Shown here: positions 26,253 to 34,113 of the stretch, piece by piece | Layout of the letters: every line of letters begins with the position of its first letter | Numbering within the stretch: the stretch's first letter is position 1 | Source: Aridibaculum aurantiacum | GTDB taxonomy: Bacteria > Bacteroidota > Bacteroidia > Chitinophagales > Chitinophagaceae | Length of the DNA: 64,000 nucleotides | Assembly: GCF_017355875.1 (NCBI RefSeq) | Contig: NZ_JAFEWC010000001.1 | Coordinates: 1,488,001-1,552,000 of the forward strand | Reading direction: 5' to 3' | Notes under the pieces: model-generated | Seen by the model: the letters and a program-made list of their open reading frames with translations, nothing else | Databases searched by the model: none | What the model was told of the DNA's origin: nothing | Position numbers and translations under genes: made by a program

Positions 26253-26510
26253 CTAATGATCCACGCCTCTGCCTGTCTTCTGCTGCAGCTCGTCTATCTT
26301 CTTTGATGCATCTGCCTTCGTTAAATTCTCATCCATTTCTTCCCCGGCTTCATCAGATAGTGTCTTCAGGTACGACTTCTGTGCACCTGTCATAGCCTCG
26401 CCGCCGGTTGTCCATTCATCAGGATTTTTTACTGTGTTCGAATTATCCTGTTCATTTTGCTTATTCTCCATATTAGTACTCATATCTTCTGTTTTCTGGA
26501 AGTTATTCAA
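26253..26510 (-). CDS. DUF3072 domain protein
   Basis: 85-residue hydrophilic protein, probably cytosolic. The C-terminal half, WTTGGEAMTGAQKSYLKTLSDEAGEEMDENLTKADASKKIDELQQKTGRG, matches DUF3072, a family of small proteins of unknown role found in many bacteria. The N-terminal half is Asn/Gln/Glu rich and likely disordered. The start may be 26510 (MNNFQKTE) or 26483 (MSTNMENKQ). No operon partner. Confidence 0.8.
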   Translation of the reverse strand: MNNFQKTEDMSTNMENKQNEQDNSNTVKNPDEWTTGGEAMTGAQKSYLKTLSDEAGEEMDENLTKADASKKIDELQQKTGRGVDH

Positions 26511-26642
26511 CTATTGTACCAGATGCTAAAAGTTTTAGCAAAAGATGATGATTGAGAAGCCTGTAGTATCTGAAGCTCCTGCCGAACCGAAGTGCCACAG
26601 CAATTTCGGGTTTCTAAAACAACCATCACCAACTCTACCGCT

Positions 26643-26650
26643 TACCTTTG
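26643..26650 (+). promoter_or_regulatory. Putative -7 element of the ABC-F gene
   Basis: TACCTTTG fits TAnnTTTG exactly and ends only 6 bp before the ATG at 26657, which would give a nearly leaderless transcript. No good -33 box is visible. Confidence 0.35.
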
Positions 26651-26656
26651 CGCCCT

Positions 26657-28609
26657 ATGCATTATGTATCTGTAGAAGGTTTAAGCAAGAGCTACGGCAT
26701 TAATCCTCTTTTCAACAATATTTCATTTCATATTTCTGAAGGTGATAAAATAGCGCTGGTGGCGCGCAATGGTGTGGGTAAGAGTACTTTGCTCCGCATT
26801 CTCTCTGGCAAAGAAACAGCCGATAGCGGCACAGTATGGATCCACAAAGGTGTAACGGTGGCGCTGTTTGAACAGGACCCGCAGTTTGATGAAAGCAAAA
26901 CAGTACTTGAAAATATATTTCATACCGATAATCCTACCATAGCAGCCATACGGGATTATGAAGCTGCAGTAGACGCTGCCGAAGATGCGGCGGCCGAAGG
27001 AAAAGAAGATGACGGTCAAGCAATCAGCGATGCATTGGCCCGTATGGACGACCTGAATGCATGGAGCTTCGAGAGCAAGGTGAAAGAGATCATGGATAAG
27101 CTGAATATTCATCACCTGCGCCAGCCTGTGGCTAAGCTTAGTGGTGGACAGCGTAAGCGTGTGGCCCTTGCTCAAACACTCATCGATATCGGCTTCGAGC
27201 ACCAGCATACACTGCTTATTATGGATGAGCCTACCAACCACCTTGATGTGGAGATGATTGAGTGGCTGGAGCATTACCTTAACGGTGAGCATGTAACGCT
27301 GTTACTTGTTACGCACGATCGCTATTTCTTAGATGCTGTATGCGATGAAATTTGGGAAATGGAACGCAGCGAGCTGTATGTTCATAAGGGTGATTATGCT
27401 AACTACCTGGAGAAAAAAGCAGCACGTATAGATAGTGAACAAGCTACAATTGATAAAGCAAAAAATACCTACAGAAAAGAGCTGGAGTGGATGCGGAAGC
27501 AGCCCAAAGCACGTACAACAAAAAGCAAAAGTCGCCAGGACAATTTTTACGAAGTAGAGGCGCAGGCAAAGAAGCGAATAGAAGATGCGCAACTGCAACT
27601 GGAAGTAAAAATGACGAGGTTGGGAGGTAAGATAGCTGAGCTGAAGAAAGTGTACAAGAGCTATGGTGACAAAGTGATCATGAAAGGCTTTGAATATACT
27701 TTTTCGAAAGGCGAAAGGATAGGAGTGGTAGGTAAGAATGGTGTTGGTAAAAGTACTTTCCTGAATATCCTGCAAGGCCTGGAGCAGCCGGATAGTGGTA
27801 AGGTGAACATTGGCGATACAGTTGTCTTCGGCAACTTCAGCCAGCAGGGGCTGGTGTACAAAGAAGACATGCGTGTGATTGAGTATGTAAAAACATTTGC
27901 TGAAAGTTTCCCGCTGGCCAAAGGTGGAAGCATCAGCGCATCGCAGTTCCTTGAGCTATTCCTTTTCCCGGGCGACAAACAATACACTTACCTGAGCAGC
28001 CTGAGCGGAGGCGAAAAGAAGCGACTGCAGTTGCTGGTGATCCTGTTTCAGAATCCGAATTTCCTTATACTAGATGAGCCTACAAACGACCTCGATCTTC
28101 CTACGCTGGCAGTGCTGGAGAACTTCCTGGTAGACTTCCAGGGGTGTGTGCTGATCGTGAGCCACGACAGGTATTTTATGGACAGGCTGGTAGATCACCT
28201 ATTTGTTTTTGAAGGCGATGGCGAGATACATGATTTCCCGGGCAACTATACGCTGTACAGGGAGTGGGTAAAGACACAGGAAAAGAAACAGGATAAGTGG
28301 ACGGTACTGGAAAAAGATAAGCGCAAAGGCCTCAGCACAGAAGCAGCCGCCACAAATGAGACCGCAAAGTTATCGACAGTTGCTCAGCCAGCTGCAGCCA
28401 AACGCAAACCATCCTTCAATGAGAAGCGGGAATTTGAAACCCTGGAAAAAGAAATAGCCGCACTTGAAGCTGAAAAAGCTAAACTGGAAGAACAGATAGG
28501 TACTATGCCTTTTGAAGAGATGCAAAAAGCCAGCGTGCGAATAGGAGAGATAACCAACCAACTTGCAGAAAAAGAAATGCGCTGGCTGGAGCTGAGCGAG
28601 ATAATGTAA
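26657..28609 (+). CDS. ABC-F family ATPase (Uup-like)
   Basis: 650 residues from the ATG at 26657. Two ABC domains in one chain without membrane helices: Walker A ARNGVGKST and signature LSGGQRKRVALAQ with LLIMDEPTNHLD in the first, GKNGVGKST and LSGGEKKRLQLL with FLILDEPTNDLD in the second. A charged linker with RKQPKARTTKSKSRQ lies between (the P-site tRNA interaction region). The C-terminal 85 residues form a Lys/Glu-rich coiled coil (FETLEKEIAALEAEKAKLEEQI), as in Uup. ABC-F proteins act on the ribosome; the exact role (translation factor or Uup-type) is not decided here. Confidence 0.92.
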   Translation: MHYVSVEGLSKSYGINPLFNNISFHISEGDKIALVARNGVGKSTLLRILSGKETADSGTVWIHKGVTVALFEQDPQFDESKTVLENIFHTDNPTIAAIRDYEAAVDAAEDAAAEGKEDDGQAISDALARMDDLNAWSFESKVKEIMDKLNIHHLRQPVAKLSGGQRKRVALAQTLIDIGFEHQHTLLIMDEPTNHLDVEMIEWLEHYLNGEHVTLLLVTHDRYFLDAVCDEIWEMERSELYVHKGDYANYLEKKAARIDSEQATIDKAKNTYRKELEWMRKQPKARTTKSKSRQDNFYEVEAQAKKRIEDAQLQLEVKMTRLGGKIAELKKVYKSYGDKVIMKGFEYTFSKGERIGVVGKNGVGKSTFLNILQGLEQPDSGKVNIGDTVVFGNFSQQGLVYKEDMRVIEYVKTFAESFPLAKGGSISASQFLELFLFPGDKQYTYLSSLSGGEKKRLQLLVILFQNPNFLILDEPTNDLDLPTLAVLENFLVDFQGCVLIVSHDRYFMDRLVDHLFVFEGDGEIHDFPGNYTLYREWVKTQEKKQDKWTVLEKDKRKGLSTEAAATNETAKLSTVAQPAAAKRKPSFNEKREFETLEKEIAALEAEKAKLEEQIGTMPFEEMQKASVRIGEITNQLAEKEMRWLELSEIM

Positions 28610-28613
28610 GTTT

Positions 28614-28700
28614 GATTTTAGATTTTAGATTGAAGATTTAAGATTTGGAGGTTCTAAGGCTAAAACCAAATCTTCAATCTATAAATCGCAATCTTAAACT
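28614..28700. repeat. Heptanucleotide-periodic repeat, GATTTNN type, with inverted half
   Basis: Five units in exact 7-bp phase (GATTTTA, GATTTTA, GATTGAA, GATTTAA, GATTTGG, 28614-28648), then a reverse-complement block (ATCTTCA, ATCTATA, AATCGCA, ATCTTAA). A perfect 13-bp inverted repeat, AGATTGAAGATTT (28627-28639) and AAATCTTCAATCT (28668-28680), joins the halves. It begins 5 bp after the ABC-F stop. Confidence 0.7.
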
Positions 28701-28769
28701 TTGATAATCTTTTTATAAAGAGAATGAGAGGTAGCTGTTGCTTCCCCCAAATTTCAATCAAATCTTCAA

Positions 28770-28828
28770 CCTAAAATAGAAAGCCGAAGTCCGACCACAG
28801 CTAAATGCTGCATTCGTACTTCGGCTTT
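28770..28828 (-). terminator. Possible terminator of the aldo/keto reductase gene
   Basis: 11-bp stem AAAGCCGAAGT / ACTTCGGCTTT with a 27-nt loop, followed on the minus strand by CTATTTTAGG. The loop is long, so this is only a candidate. Confidence 0.4.
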
Positions 28829-28890
28829 GTACTTCGTATTCCGTACTTCGTATTCCGTACTTCGTACTTCGAATTCGTATTTCGTACTTA
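28816..28890. repeat. Heptanucleotide tandem repeat, GTACTTC type
   Basis: Units GTACTTC and GTATTCC alternate in 7-bp steps: GTACTTC at 28816, 28829, 28843, 28857, 28864; GTATTCC at 28836 and 28850; GTATTTC at 28877. Two 6-bp units (GGCTTT, GAATTC) interrupt the phase. It ends at the stop of the next gene. The same unit occurs twice, inverted and 14 bp apart, at 25950-25970. Confidence 0.75.
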
Positions 28891-29895
28891 TACAGTTTTC
28901 ACTTCTTCCAAGGAAAACTTATCAGCGGCTGCAGTAATAGCGTCCAATTCATCTTGCGATAAAGTAAAACCCAATGCCTTAGCATTGTCAGCTACTTGTT
29001 TATCATCTCTTGCGCCTACCAGTACACAAGCCACACCGGGACGGTTAATGGTCCAGTTGATTACAACCTGGGCAAGAGAAGCATTATGCGCTTCAGCTAT
29101 AGGACGTATCTCATCCAGCATTGCATTGGTACGACGAATATTTTCAGCAGTATAAAAACGGTTACCTTCTCTTGTATCACCTTCACCAAATTGATGATCT
29201 GGTTTTATCTTACCAGTCAGCAATCCACGCTGCAGCGGGCTGTATGGAATAATACCCAATCCTTTCTCCAGTGCCTGTGGCACCACACAAGATTCTATAC
29301 CGCGGTTGATCATTGAGTAGGGCACCTGGTTGCTTACCAGCTGAATTGTTTGAAGTGCTTCCTCTACCTGCTCCACGCTGTAGTTGCACACGCCAGCTGC
29401 ACGTACCTTTCCCTGGTCTATCAGTTGTTGCACCGCCTCAAAAGTTTCACTGATAGGTGTAGTAGCATCCGGCCAATGTATCTGCAGCAGGTCAATATAA
29501 TCCGTCTTCAGCAGCCTCAGGCTGTTCTCACATTCCTGTATCACTTTCTTCTTACCTGCGAATTTGTAGATCTTAATCGGCTTGCCGTTGTTGTCAACTG
29601 AGTCAAAGAAGAATTCACCCTCTTCTGTCTCCCAGTTCAGTCCAAACTTGGTAAGTACCTGGTAACTGTCTCTAGGCTTACCTTCCATTGCTTTACCTAC
29701 CAGCTCTTCGCTGCGGCCAAAGCCATACACAGGTGCAGTGTCTATGGTGGTGATGCCCACATCGTAGGCTGCTTGTATGGCACGTATGGCGGCTGTTTCT
29801 TCGGCGCCGCCCCACATCCATCCGCCTATTGCCCATGCGCCAAAAGCCATCGGCGTTACCATCACATCCGAGTTGCCTAATTTTCTTTTTTCCAT
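28888..29895 (-). CDS. Aldo/keto reductase
   Basis: 335 residues from the ATG at 29895 (MEKRKLGNSDVMVTPMAFGAWAIGG), the usual beginning of the family; the longer frame to 29937 adds 14 residues. NAD(P)H-dependent (beta/alpha)8-barrel enzyme. Catalytic Asp, Tyr, Lys and His are in TIDTAPVYGFGRSEE (D and Y), VLTKFG (K), and LLQIHWPD (H). The substrate is unknown; the pattern resembles AKR11/AKR12-like bacterial members. TACCTTTG on the minus strand (29923-29916) is a plausible -7 box 20 bp upstream. Confidence 0.92.
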   Translation of the reverse strand: MEKRKLGNSDVMVTPMAFGAWAIGGWMWGGAEETAAIRAIQAAYDVGITTIDTAPVYGFGRSEELVGKAMEGKPRDSYQVLTKFGLNWETEEGEFFFDSVDNNGKPIKIYKFAGKKKVIQECENSLRLLKTDYIDLLQIHWPDATTPISETFEAVQQLIDQGKVRAAGVCNYSVEQVEEALQTIQLVSNQVPYSMINRGIESCVVPQALEKGLGIIPYSPLQRGLLTGKIKPDHQFGEGDTREGNRFYTAENIRRTNAMLDEIRPIAEAHNASLAQVVINWTINRPGVACVLVGARDDKQVADNAKALGFTLSQDELDAITAAADKFSLEEVKTV

Positions 29896-30103
29896 CGTTA
29901 CTATCTTTTGTGTGGCAAAGGTAGAAGCAACCCTCAAAAGCGGGTTTACGAAATGGGGATAAACAAAAAGAAGCTGATCTTGCGGTCAACTTCTTTTTGT
30001 TTTTTATGGTGCGGGCTACAGTGCAGCCACCAGCTTTTGTTGTGTCACTCACTTGTACGGTTGGTACGCTATGCAGCTGTGTTAGCTGTAGAGTTTCACC
30101 TCA

Positions 30104-30571
30104 TCAAAAGTTCATCTCATCAGCGCTAGGTCCATAACTGCCGGGGATTGGAATGTTCAGCAGTCGCAGGTATACGCCCAACTGCGCACGGTGATGTGTG
30201 GTTTGTGCAAATGCATGCCGGATCACTTCATACTTAGTCATTACTGCTATCACATGCTCACCTTGCCTCATGGTCCACGATGGCCACAGGTCATCTTCTT
30301 TAGCAGCTGTCAATGCGGCATCACCTGCACTAAAAGATTTTTCAAACAGCTCAAGCAGTTCTTCGTTGCTGCTTACTTCAGTTGGTTTATAATCCATGGT
30401 AGCGAAGTCAATGCCTTCAGTATTAAGCCCCATCTGTACCCACGATGGAAGCTCAGCAATATGAACAGCAAGATTTTGCATGCTCATGCTTTTTTCGTGC
30501 GGTTTCCAGTCAAACTTATCTGCCGGCACCAGCTTCAGCATTTTGCGTGTAATAGCAGCTTCCTGCTCCAT
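30104..30571 (-). CDS. DinB-family protein, possibly 5' frameshifted
   Basis: 155 residues as read from ATG 30571. DinB/YfiT four-helix-bundle fold; the metal-binding His residues lie in DWKPHEKSM and TTHHRAQLG. These proteins are putative metal-dependent thiol transferases or stress enzymes. Upstream, an ATG at 30600 starts MDIIPLLQK in a different frame. One extra base in the A-run (T-run 30575-30578 on the plus strand) would join the two as MDIIPLLQKEMEQEAA, which looks like a normal DinB N-terminus. So either the N-terminus is short or there is a homopolymer frameshift. A putative promoter (CAAA at 30651-30648, CAAAGGAA at 30626-30619 on the plus strand) lies before 30600. Confidence 0.85.
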   Translation of the reverse strand: MEQEAAITRKMLKLVPADKFDWKPHEKSMSMQNLAVHIAELPSWVQMGLNTEGIDFATMDYKPTEVSSNEELLELFEKSFSAGDAALTAAKEDDLWPSWTMRQGEHVIAVMTKYEVIRHAFAQTTHHRAQLGVYLRLLNIPIPGSYGPSADEMNF

Positions 30572-30687
30572 CTCTTTTGCAGTAGTGGAATGATGTCCAT
30601 AGTTGTTGGTTTTGCTTACAAAGGAAAGTTATAGCTCCCGATTTTTTCAAACTGGTTACTGCTAGTCATCAAAACTTAATATCAATC

Positions 30688-30841
30688 AAAGTCAAAAGTC
30701 AAAAGTCTAGCATCTACCAACTAACATCCAACATCTAACATCCAACTAACATCCAGCATCCTACATCCAACTAACAACTACCAACTAATATACAGCATCC
30801 CACATCCAGGATCCAGCATCCAGATTCAATATCCCACATCT
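30688..30841. repeat. Heptanucleotide-periodic repeat, CATCCAA/AAAGTCA type
   Basis: About 22 consecutive 7-bp units in constant phase, beginning AAAGTCA, AAAGTCA, AAAGTCT and continuing with units such as AACATCC, AACATCT, AACATCC, ATCCAAC, CAGCATC, CAGGATC, CAGCATC. The unit drifts but the period holds for about 150 bp. Confidence 0.7.
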
Positions 30842-30855
30842 CCCAATTCGACACC

Positions 30856-30884
30856 AATAAAAAAGCCGGGAAGATACTCCCGGC
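30856..30884 (-). terminator. Intrinsic terminator of the basic repeat-protein gene
   Basis: Minus-strand stem GCCGGGA/TCCCGGC, loop GTATCT, followed by TTTTTTATT. Confidence 0.8.
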
Positions 30885-30901
30885 CATGTGCTTTAGTTTT
30901 G

Positions 30902-31609
30902 TTATTCTTGTCCTTCTGTTTCGTCCCTTTTCACTTTTACCTTATCCTTCTTTATTTTCCTTTTCGTGTTTTCAGTTTTTTCTTTGAAGGTTCCATCATC
31001 ATCTATCTTTCCTTTGTAGTTGTTGCGCTTGTCTTTCAGCTTTACACTACCGTCTGTTTTAGCTTTTAGCTTCAGGCTGTCATCACCTTCACGATAGTTT
31101 CCTTCACCATCTATCTTCTTGCGGTAATCTCCTTCCTTTACTTTCAGGCGCCCATCTTCGTAATCTTTTACTTTCGCTTCACCTGCTTTCACTTTTACAT
31201 CACCTGATCCCTGTACTTTTCTTTTGTAGTCGTCATACTTCACCTTTTCTACACCATCTGCACGCATTTTTCTTTTGTAGCCAGAGGAGTCTGCTTCAGT
31301 CAGCATTCGATACTCGCCATTGTCAAATATGTAGTCGCCATCACCGTTGTATACAAAACGACCATTTTCATCGCGGGTAAGCCGGCCATTCACCACTATA
31401 CCTGTACGACCATACAATGTGTCACCTGTTTGAGTATTTACGTACAGGTACAGAGGACGCTGTGTCTGGGTGTTGTAAATCATGCCTGTACCAAAGTGCT
31501 TTACCACCTTCACCTGTTGGCCTGTAGTAAGATCTACAAATTGCGCATCAGCTTTTGCTGCTCCAAAGCCGAGTGCAGCCACTGCCATTGCAAAAAATTT
31601 AGTTTTCAT
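30902..31609 (-). CDS. Secreted, Lys/Asp-rich repeat protein
   Basis: 235 residues with a signal peptide (MKTKFFAMAVAALGFGAAKADAQ). Residues 25-110 form a globular domain with LTTGQQVKVVKHFGTGMIYNTQTQRPLYLYVNTQTGDTLYG. From about 115 the chain is a series of charged repeats built on YKRKMRADG, YKRKVQGSG, YRKKIDGEG and YKGKIDDDG (20-25 residues apart), ending in a very basic KRKIKKDKVKVKRDETEGQE. No family is recognised. The net-positive, G-D-rich repeats suggest surface or polyanion binding. A terminator follows and a low-complexity spacer lies beyond it. Confidence 0.7.
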   Translation of the reverse strand: MKTKFFAMAVAALGFGAAKADAQFVDLTTGQQVKVVKHFGTGMIYNTQTQRPLYLYVNTQTGDTLYGRTGIVVNGRLTRDENGRFVYNGDGDYIFDNGEYRMLTEADSSGYKRKMRADGVEKVKYDDYKRKVQGSGDVKVKAGEAKVKDYEDGRLKVKEGDYRKKIDGEGNYREGDDSLKLKAKTDGSVKLKDKRNNYKGKIDDDGTFKEKTENTKRKIKKDKVKVKRDETEGQE

Positions 31610-31740
31610 AGTTTAATGTTTTTAAAACCGGCACTTGCCGTAATTAATCGTCAGAATAGATAAATAACTATGCCAGTAAAGCATTACAGCGGCTTTACAA
31701 CAGCATTTTCCTGTGGTTCTTTTCCTAATTATATACTTTA

Positions 31741-33105
31741 TCAGTAGCCTGATGGATAGGTGTCAGGTGGTTCATTTTTAGGTGTTACCGGTATTGGGCG
31801 CAAAGCATTGGACCGTTCAAAGTAAATGAAAGCATCATAACGTTCTGGTATAATGGACGGTACATAATTACCCGCTTCGCGGTTGGGATGATAAACTACA
31901 CCTATTGCACGATGACCAATCCGGCCTTGCAGGCTCTTGTTATTCCTGATCTCATTGCTCAGCAATATTTTATCTCCTTTACCAATCCTGTGCAGCATAT
32001 GCTCCCAACTGCCAGGCATAGCTGCGGGTACATGCATTCGCTTATATGGTGCATCCCAGGCTTCGGCCGCTATTACCGAACCTGTGTAAGAACCAAAGCC
32101 TACAATGAAAACATTTTCTCGTCCAAAGGTTTCCCTTGCTATTTGTCCTACGTTTATCATTCCTTCATCCACCATATCAGTGTAGCGAGCATCGCCTACA
32201 TGTGTGTTATGTTCCCATACAATCACCTTCGAGTTTGGTCCATGCAGGTCCAGCAGCCGCTGCAGCGTTTGCGACATATGTCCATCACGTACATTCCACG
32301 AACCGGCACCGCTGGATACCATCATGCGATAATACTTTTCTGCATTAAGCGCCACAAGCGCGTTTTGCTGCATCACAAACTGATCTTCTGTGGTAGCTGT
32401 TTTACTGCCTGTATATTGGTAAATGGCGCTCCATAGTTTTTCTACCTGCGCTCTGCAAATGCTTTCAGATCTGGCCACTGCTACGGCGTATTCCTGCGCA
32501 TCGCTGTTAAATGGTTGAAAACATTGGTGTACCTGGTTAGCCAACTGCTTGATGGAATCCGGCAGGTTTTGCAGGTAAGGCTTTAATTCCTCCATCGACT
32601 CCCAAAGGCAGTACACGTCCAACCCAAAGAAGCCCACTTTTTCATTGGCTGCTTTTGCCTGGTTGTGCCGGTTTAACCACGTCACCAGGGAAGCCACTTC
32701 ATAATTAGCCCACATCCATGTTGGCCACCTGTTGTATTGTTTCAGCAGGTTTACAGCAGCTATACTGTCTTGCGGACCGCCTTTGATGAAATTATTAACC
32801 CTGTAGGAGTCAGCCCATTCTCCCTCAATAGCTATAAAGTTGAAGCCTTTTTCATTGATCAATCGCCTTGTAATAGCAGCACGCCAGGTATAATATTCTG
32901 CAGTGCCGTGCGATGCCTCGCCCAACAGTACAACCCGCGCATTGCCAATATTATTTATAATAACATCAAGGTCCTGCTCGCTTTGTAACGGATGATGGGT
33001 TAACCCTTCTTGTATGGCTAATGCGGTGGTTTTGTTGCGGCAACTAAATGCTGCTATACAGGTAATCAAGACGCTGAAGGAGAGAAGTTTTATTGCTTTA
33101 TACAT
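31741..33105 (-). CDS. Erythromycin-esterase-family lipoprotein
   Basis: 454 residues. The lipoprotein signal ends in AAFSCRNK (Cys about 22), so it is membrane-attached. The erythromycin esterase domain is clear: VVLLGEASHGTAEYYTWRAAITRRLINEKGFNFIAIEGEWADSYRVN (about 59-105) and the later KVIVWEHNTHVGDARYTDM and VGFGSYTGSV. The catalytic base is a His of GEASHGT and the pair of Glu residues supports a hydrolase. Many such proteins are not resistance enzymes, so substrates other than macrolides are possible. Isolated gene; the long AT-rich spacer upstream separates it from the response regulator. Confidence 0.88.
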   Translation of the reverse strand: MYKAIKLLSFSVLITCIAAFSCRNKTTALAIQEGLTHHPLQSEQDLDVIINNIGNARVVLLGEASHGTAEYYTWRAAITRRLINEKGFNFIAIEGEWADSYRVNNFIKGGPQDSIAAVNLLKQYNRWPTWMWANYEVASLVTWLNRHNQAKAANEKVGFFGLDVYCLWESMEELKPYLQNLPDSIKQLANQVHQCFQPFNSDAQEYAVAVARSESICRAQVEKLWSAIYQYTGSKTATTEDQFVMQQNALVALNAEKYYRMMVSSGAGSWNVRDGHMSQTLQRLLDLHGPNSKVIVWEHNTHVGDARYTDMVDEGMINVGQIARETFGRENVFIVGFGSYTGSVIAAEAWDAPYKRMHVPAAMPGSWEHMLHRIGKGDKILLSNEIRNNKSLQGRIGHRAIGVVYHPNREAGNYVPSIIPERYDAFIYFERSNALRPIPVTPKNEPPDTYPSGY

Positions 33106-33330
33106 AACATGGTAGTGGTTGTATTGTACTGCTAATTCTAATTATAGTACATGCTAAAGCTGTACCTGATCCTACTGCGCCATATATTCTACAGGCTCTT
33201 TTGTTTTTATGCGCATAAAATGAAACTGAAGGGGCAATAAAAAATCATTAAAAATTCTATATGATATGCAAGTTGCTTAAGCTGTTTTTAAATCCGTTTT
33301 TCCTTAATGTGTTTCTTTTGAACCTATTAT

Positions 33331-33391
33331 AAAAAACACCTTAAGTATTTACTGTTTTTCTTGTTTAATAAAAAACACCTTAAGTTTTTAC
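33331..33391. repeat. Direct repeat, AAAAAACACCTTAAGTNTTTAC
   Basis: Two nearly identical 22-bp copies at 33331-33352 and 33370-33391, spaced 39 bp start to start, each containing CCTTAAGT. The second has one changed base. Confidence 0.7.
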
Positions 33392-33400
33392 ACTACATAT

Positions 33401-33436
33401 TTTGTTTTTCTTCAACGTGTTCGGTAATTACATTTG
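33401..33436 (+). promoter_or_regulatory. Possible promoter of the response-regulator gene
   Basis: TTTG at 33401-33404 and TACATTTG at 33429-33436 match -33/-7 boxes with a 24-bp gap, about 65 bp before the ATG. The gap is longer than usual. Confidence 0.35.
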
Positions 33437-33500
33437 CTGCAGCTTATCAAAATGAGTTGCTTAATCAACAACTCTTACATGTTTATCCTAATCATCAATA

Positions 33501-33941
33501 ATGCGGATTTTAATTGTGGACGACTGTTCAGATGATGCGCTTTTTTTAGAAGAAGCATTGACTGAATTAGTAGATGGATGTGAGGTGTTGAAATTATCAG
33601 ACGGTTATGCCTGCATGCGATTATTGAAGCAAGGTTATCGGCCAGACATGGTTTTTATTGACCTGGATATGCCGTTAAAAAATGGCTTGGAATGTATCCG
33701 TGACATAAGAGCCATCAACCTATTGGAAGACTGCCCAATAATGATTTATAGCTGCTCGCATATGATGCGCAACATTGCTGCAGCCTTTATGCATGGAGCA
33801 AAATTTTATATAGTAAAACCAGGTAGTTCTTATGAGTTAAAGTACCTGCTTGAGAGGCTGTTGGGTCAATTACATTCAACAATTGGTCAACCTGACAAGT
33901 CGCACTTTGTAATTCGTCAACAGCAATTAGCGGTTGTTTAA
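33501..33941 (+). CDS. Single-domain response regulator (REC only)
   Basis: 146 residues: one receiver domain and a short tail, no output domain. Acid pair D7/D8, phospho-acceptor D54 in VFIDLDMP, the Thr/Ser switch at about S84 (MIYSCSHM), and K106 (FYIVKPGSS) are all present, so it should be phosphorylated. It resembles CheY-like or Rcp1-like regulators of hybrid pathways. No kinase is adjacent; the CHASE3 sensor at 62741 is far away and no link is implied. A terminator follows. Confidence 0.93.
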   Translation: MRILIVDDCSDDALFLEEALTELVDGCEVLKLSDGYACMRLLKQGYRPDMVFIDLDMPLKNGLECIRDIRAINLLEDCPIMIYSCSHMMRNIAAAFMHGAKFYIVKPGSSYELKYLLERLLGQLHSTIGQPDKSHFVIRQQQLAVV

Positions 33942-33977
33942 AAAGAGAGTTTTTTTCTGGGGGTTATAAATTCAATC

Positions 33978-34001
33978 GGCAGGAGTAATTTCCTGCCTTT
34001 T
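33978..34001 (+). terminator. Intrinsic terminator after the response regulator
   Basis: Stem GGCAGG/CCTGCC, 8-nt loop, then TTTTG, 37 bp after the stop. Confidence 0.6.
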
Positions 34002-34113
34002 GTATATATGGAAATCAACGGTTTGAAAAAGGGCTGTATATTATCCATCTAAATACTTCAAATGAAAATGATTTCTTCCGCCGTTATGGAACAGTTTTTT
34101 GTTCTACAGATGC

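Larger units (their letters stand above)
33106..33500. other. AT-rich divergent spacer with CTTAAG repeats
   Basis: About 395 bp between the esterase gene and the response regulator gene. It contains three CTTAAG-centred elements (near 33274, 33341 and 33379) and a promoter-like pair at 33401-33436. No gene is seen in it. Confidence 0.5.

Noticed and set aside
28805-29155. Plus-strand frame of 116 codons starting in the GTACTTC repeat
   Set aside because: It is built from tandem repeats and antisense of the aldo/keto reductase; no real protein features.
26185-30841. CRISPR array
   Set aside because: Units are only 7 bp, lack spacers, and no cas genes are present.
31741-33105. Antibiotic resistance island
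   Set aside because: No mobile element or other resistance gene lies near the erythromycin-esterase-like gene.
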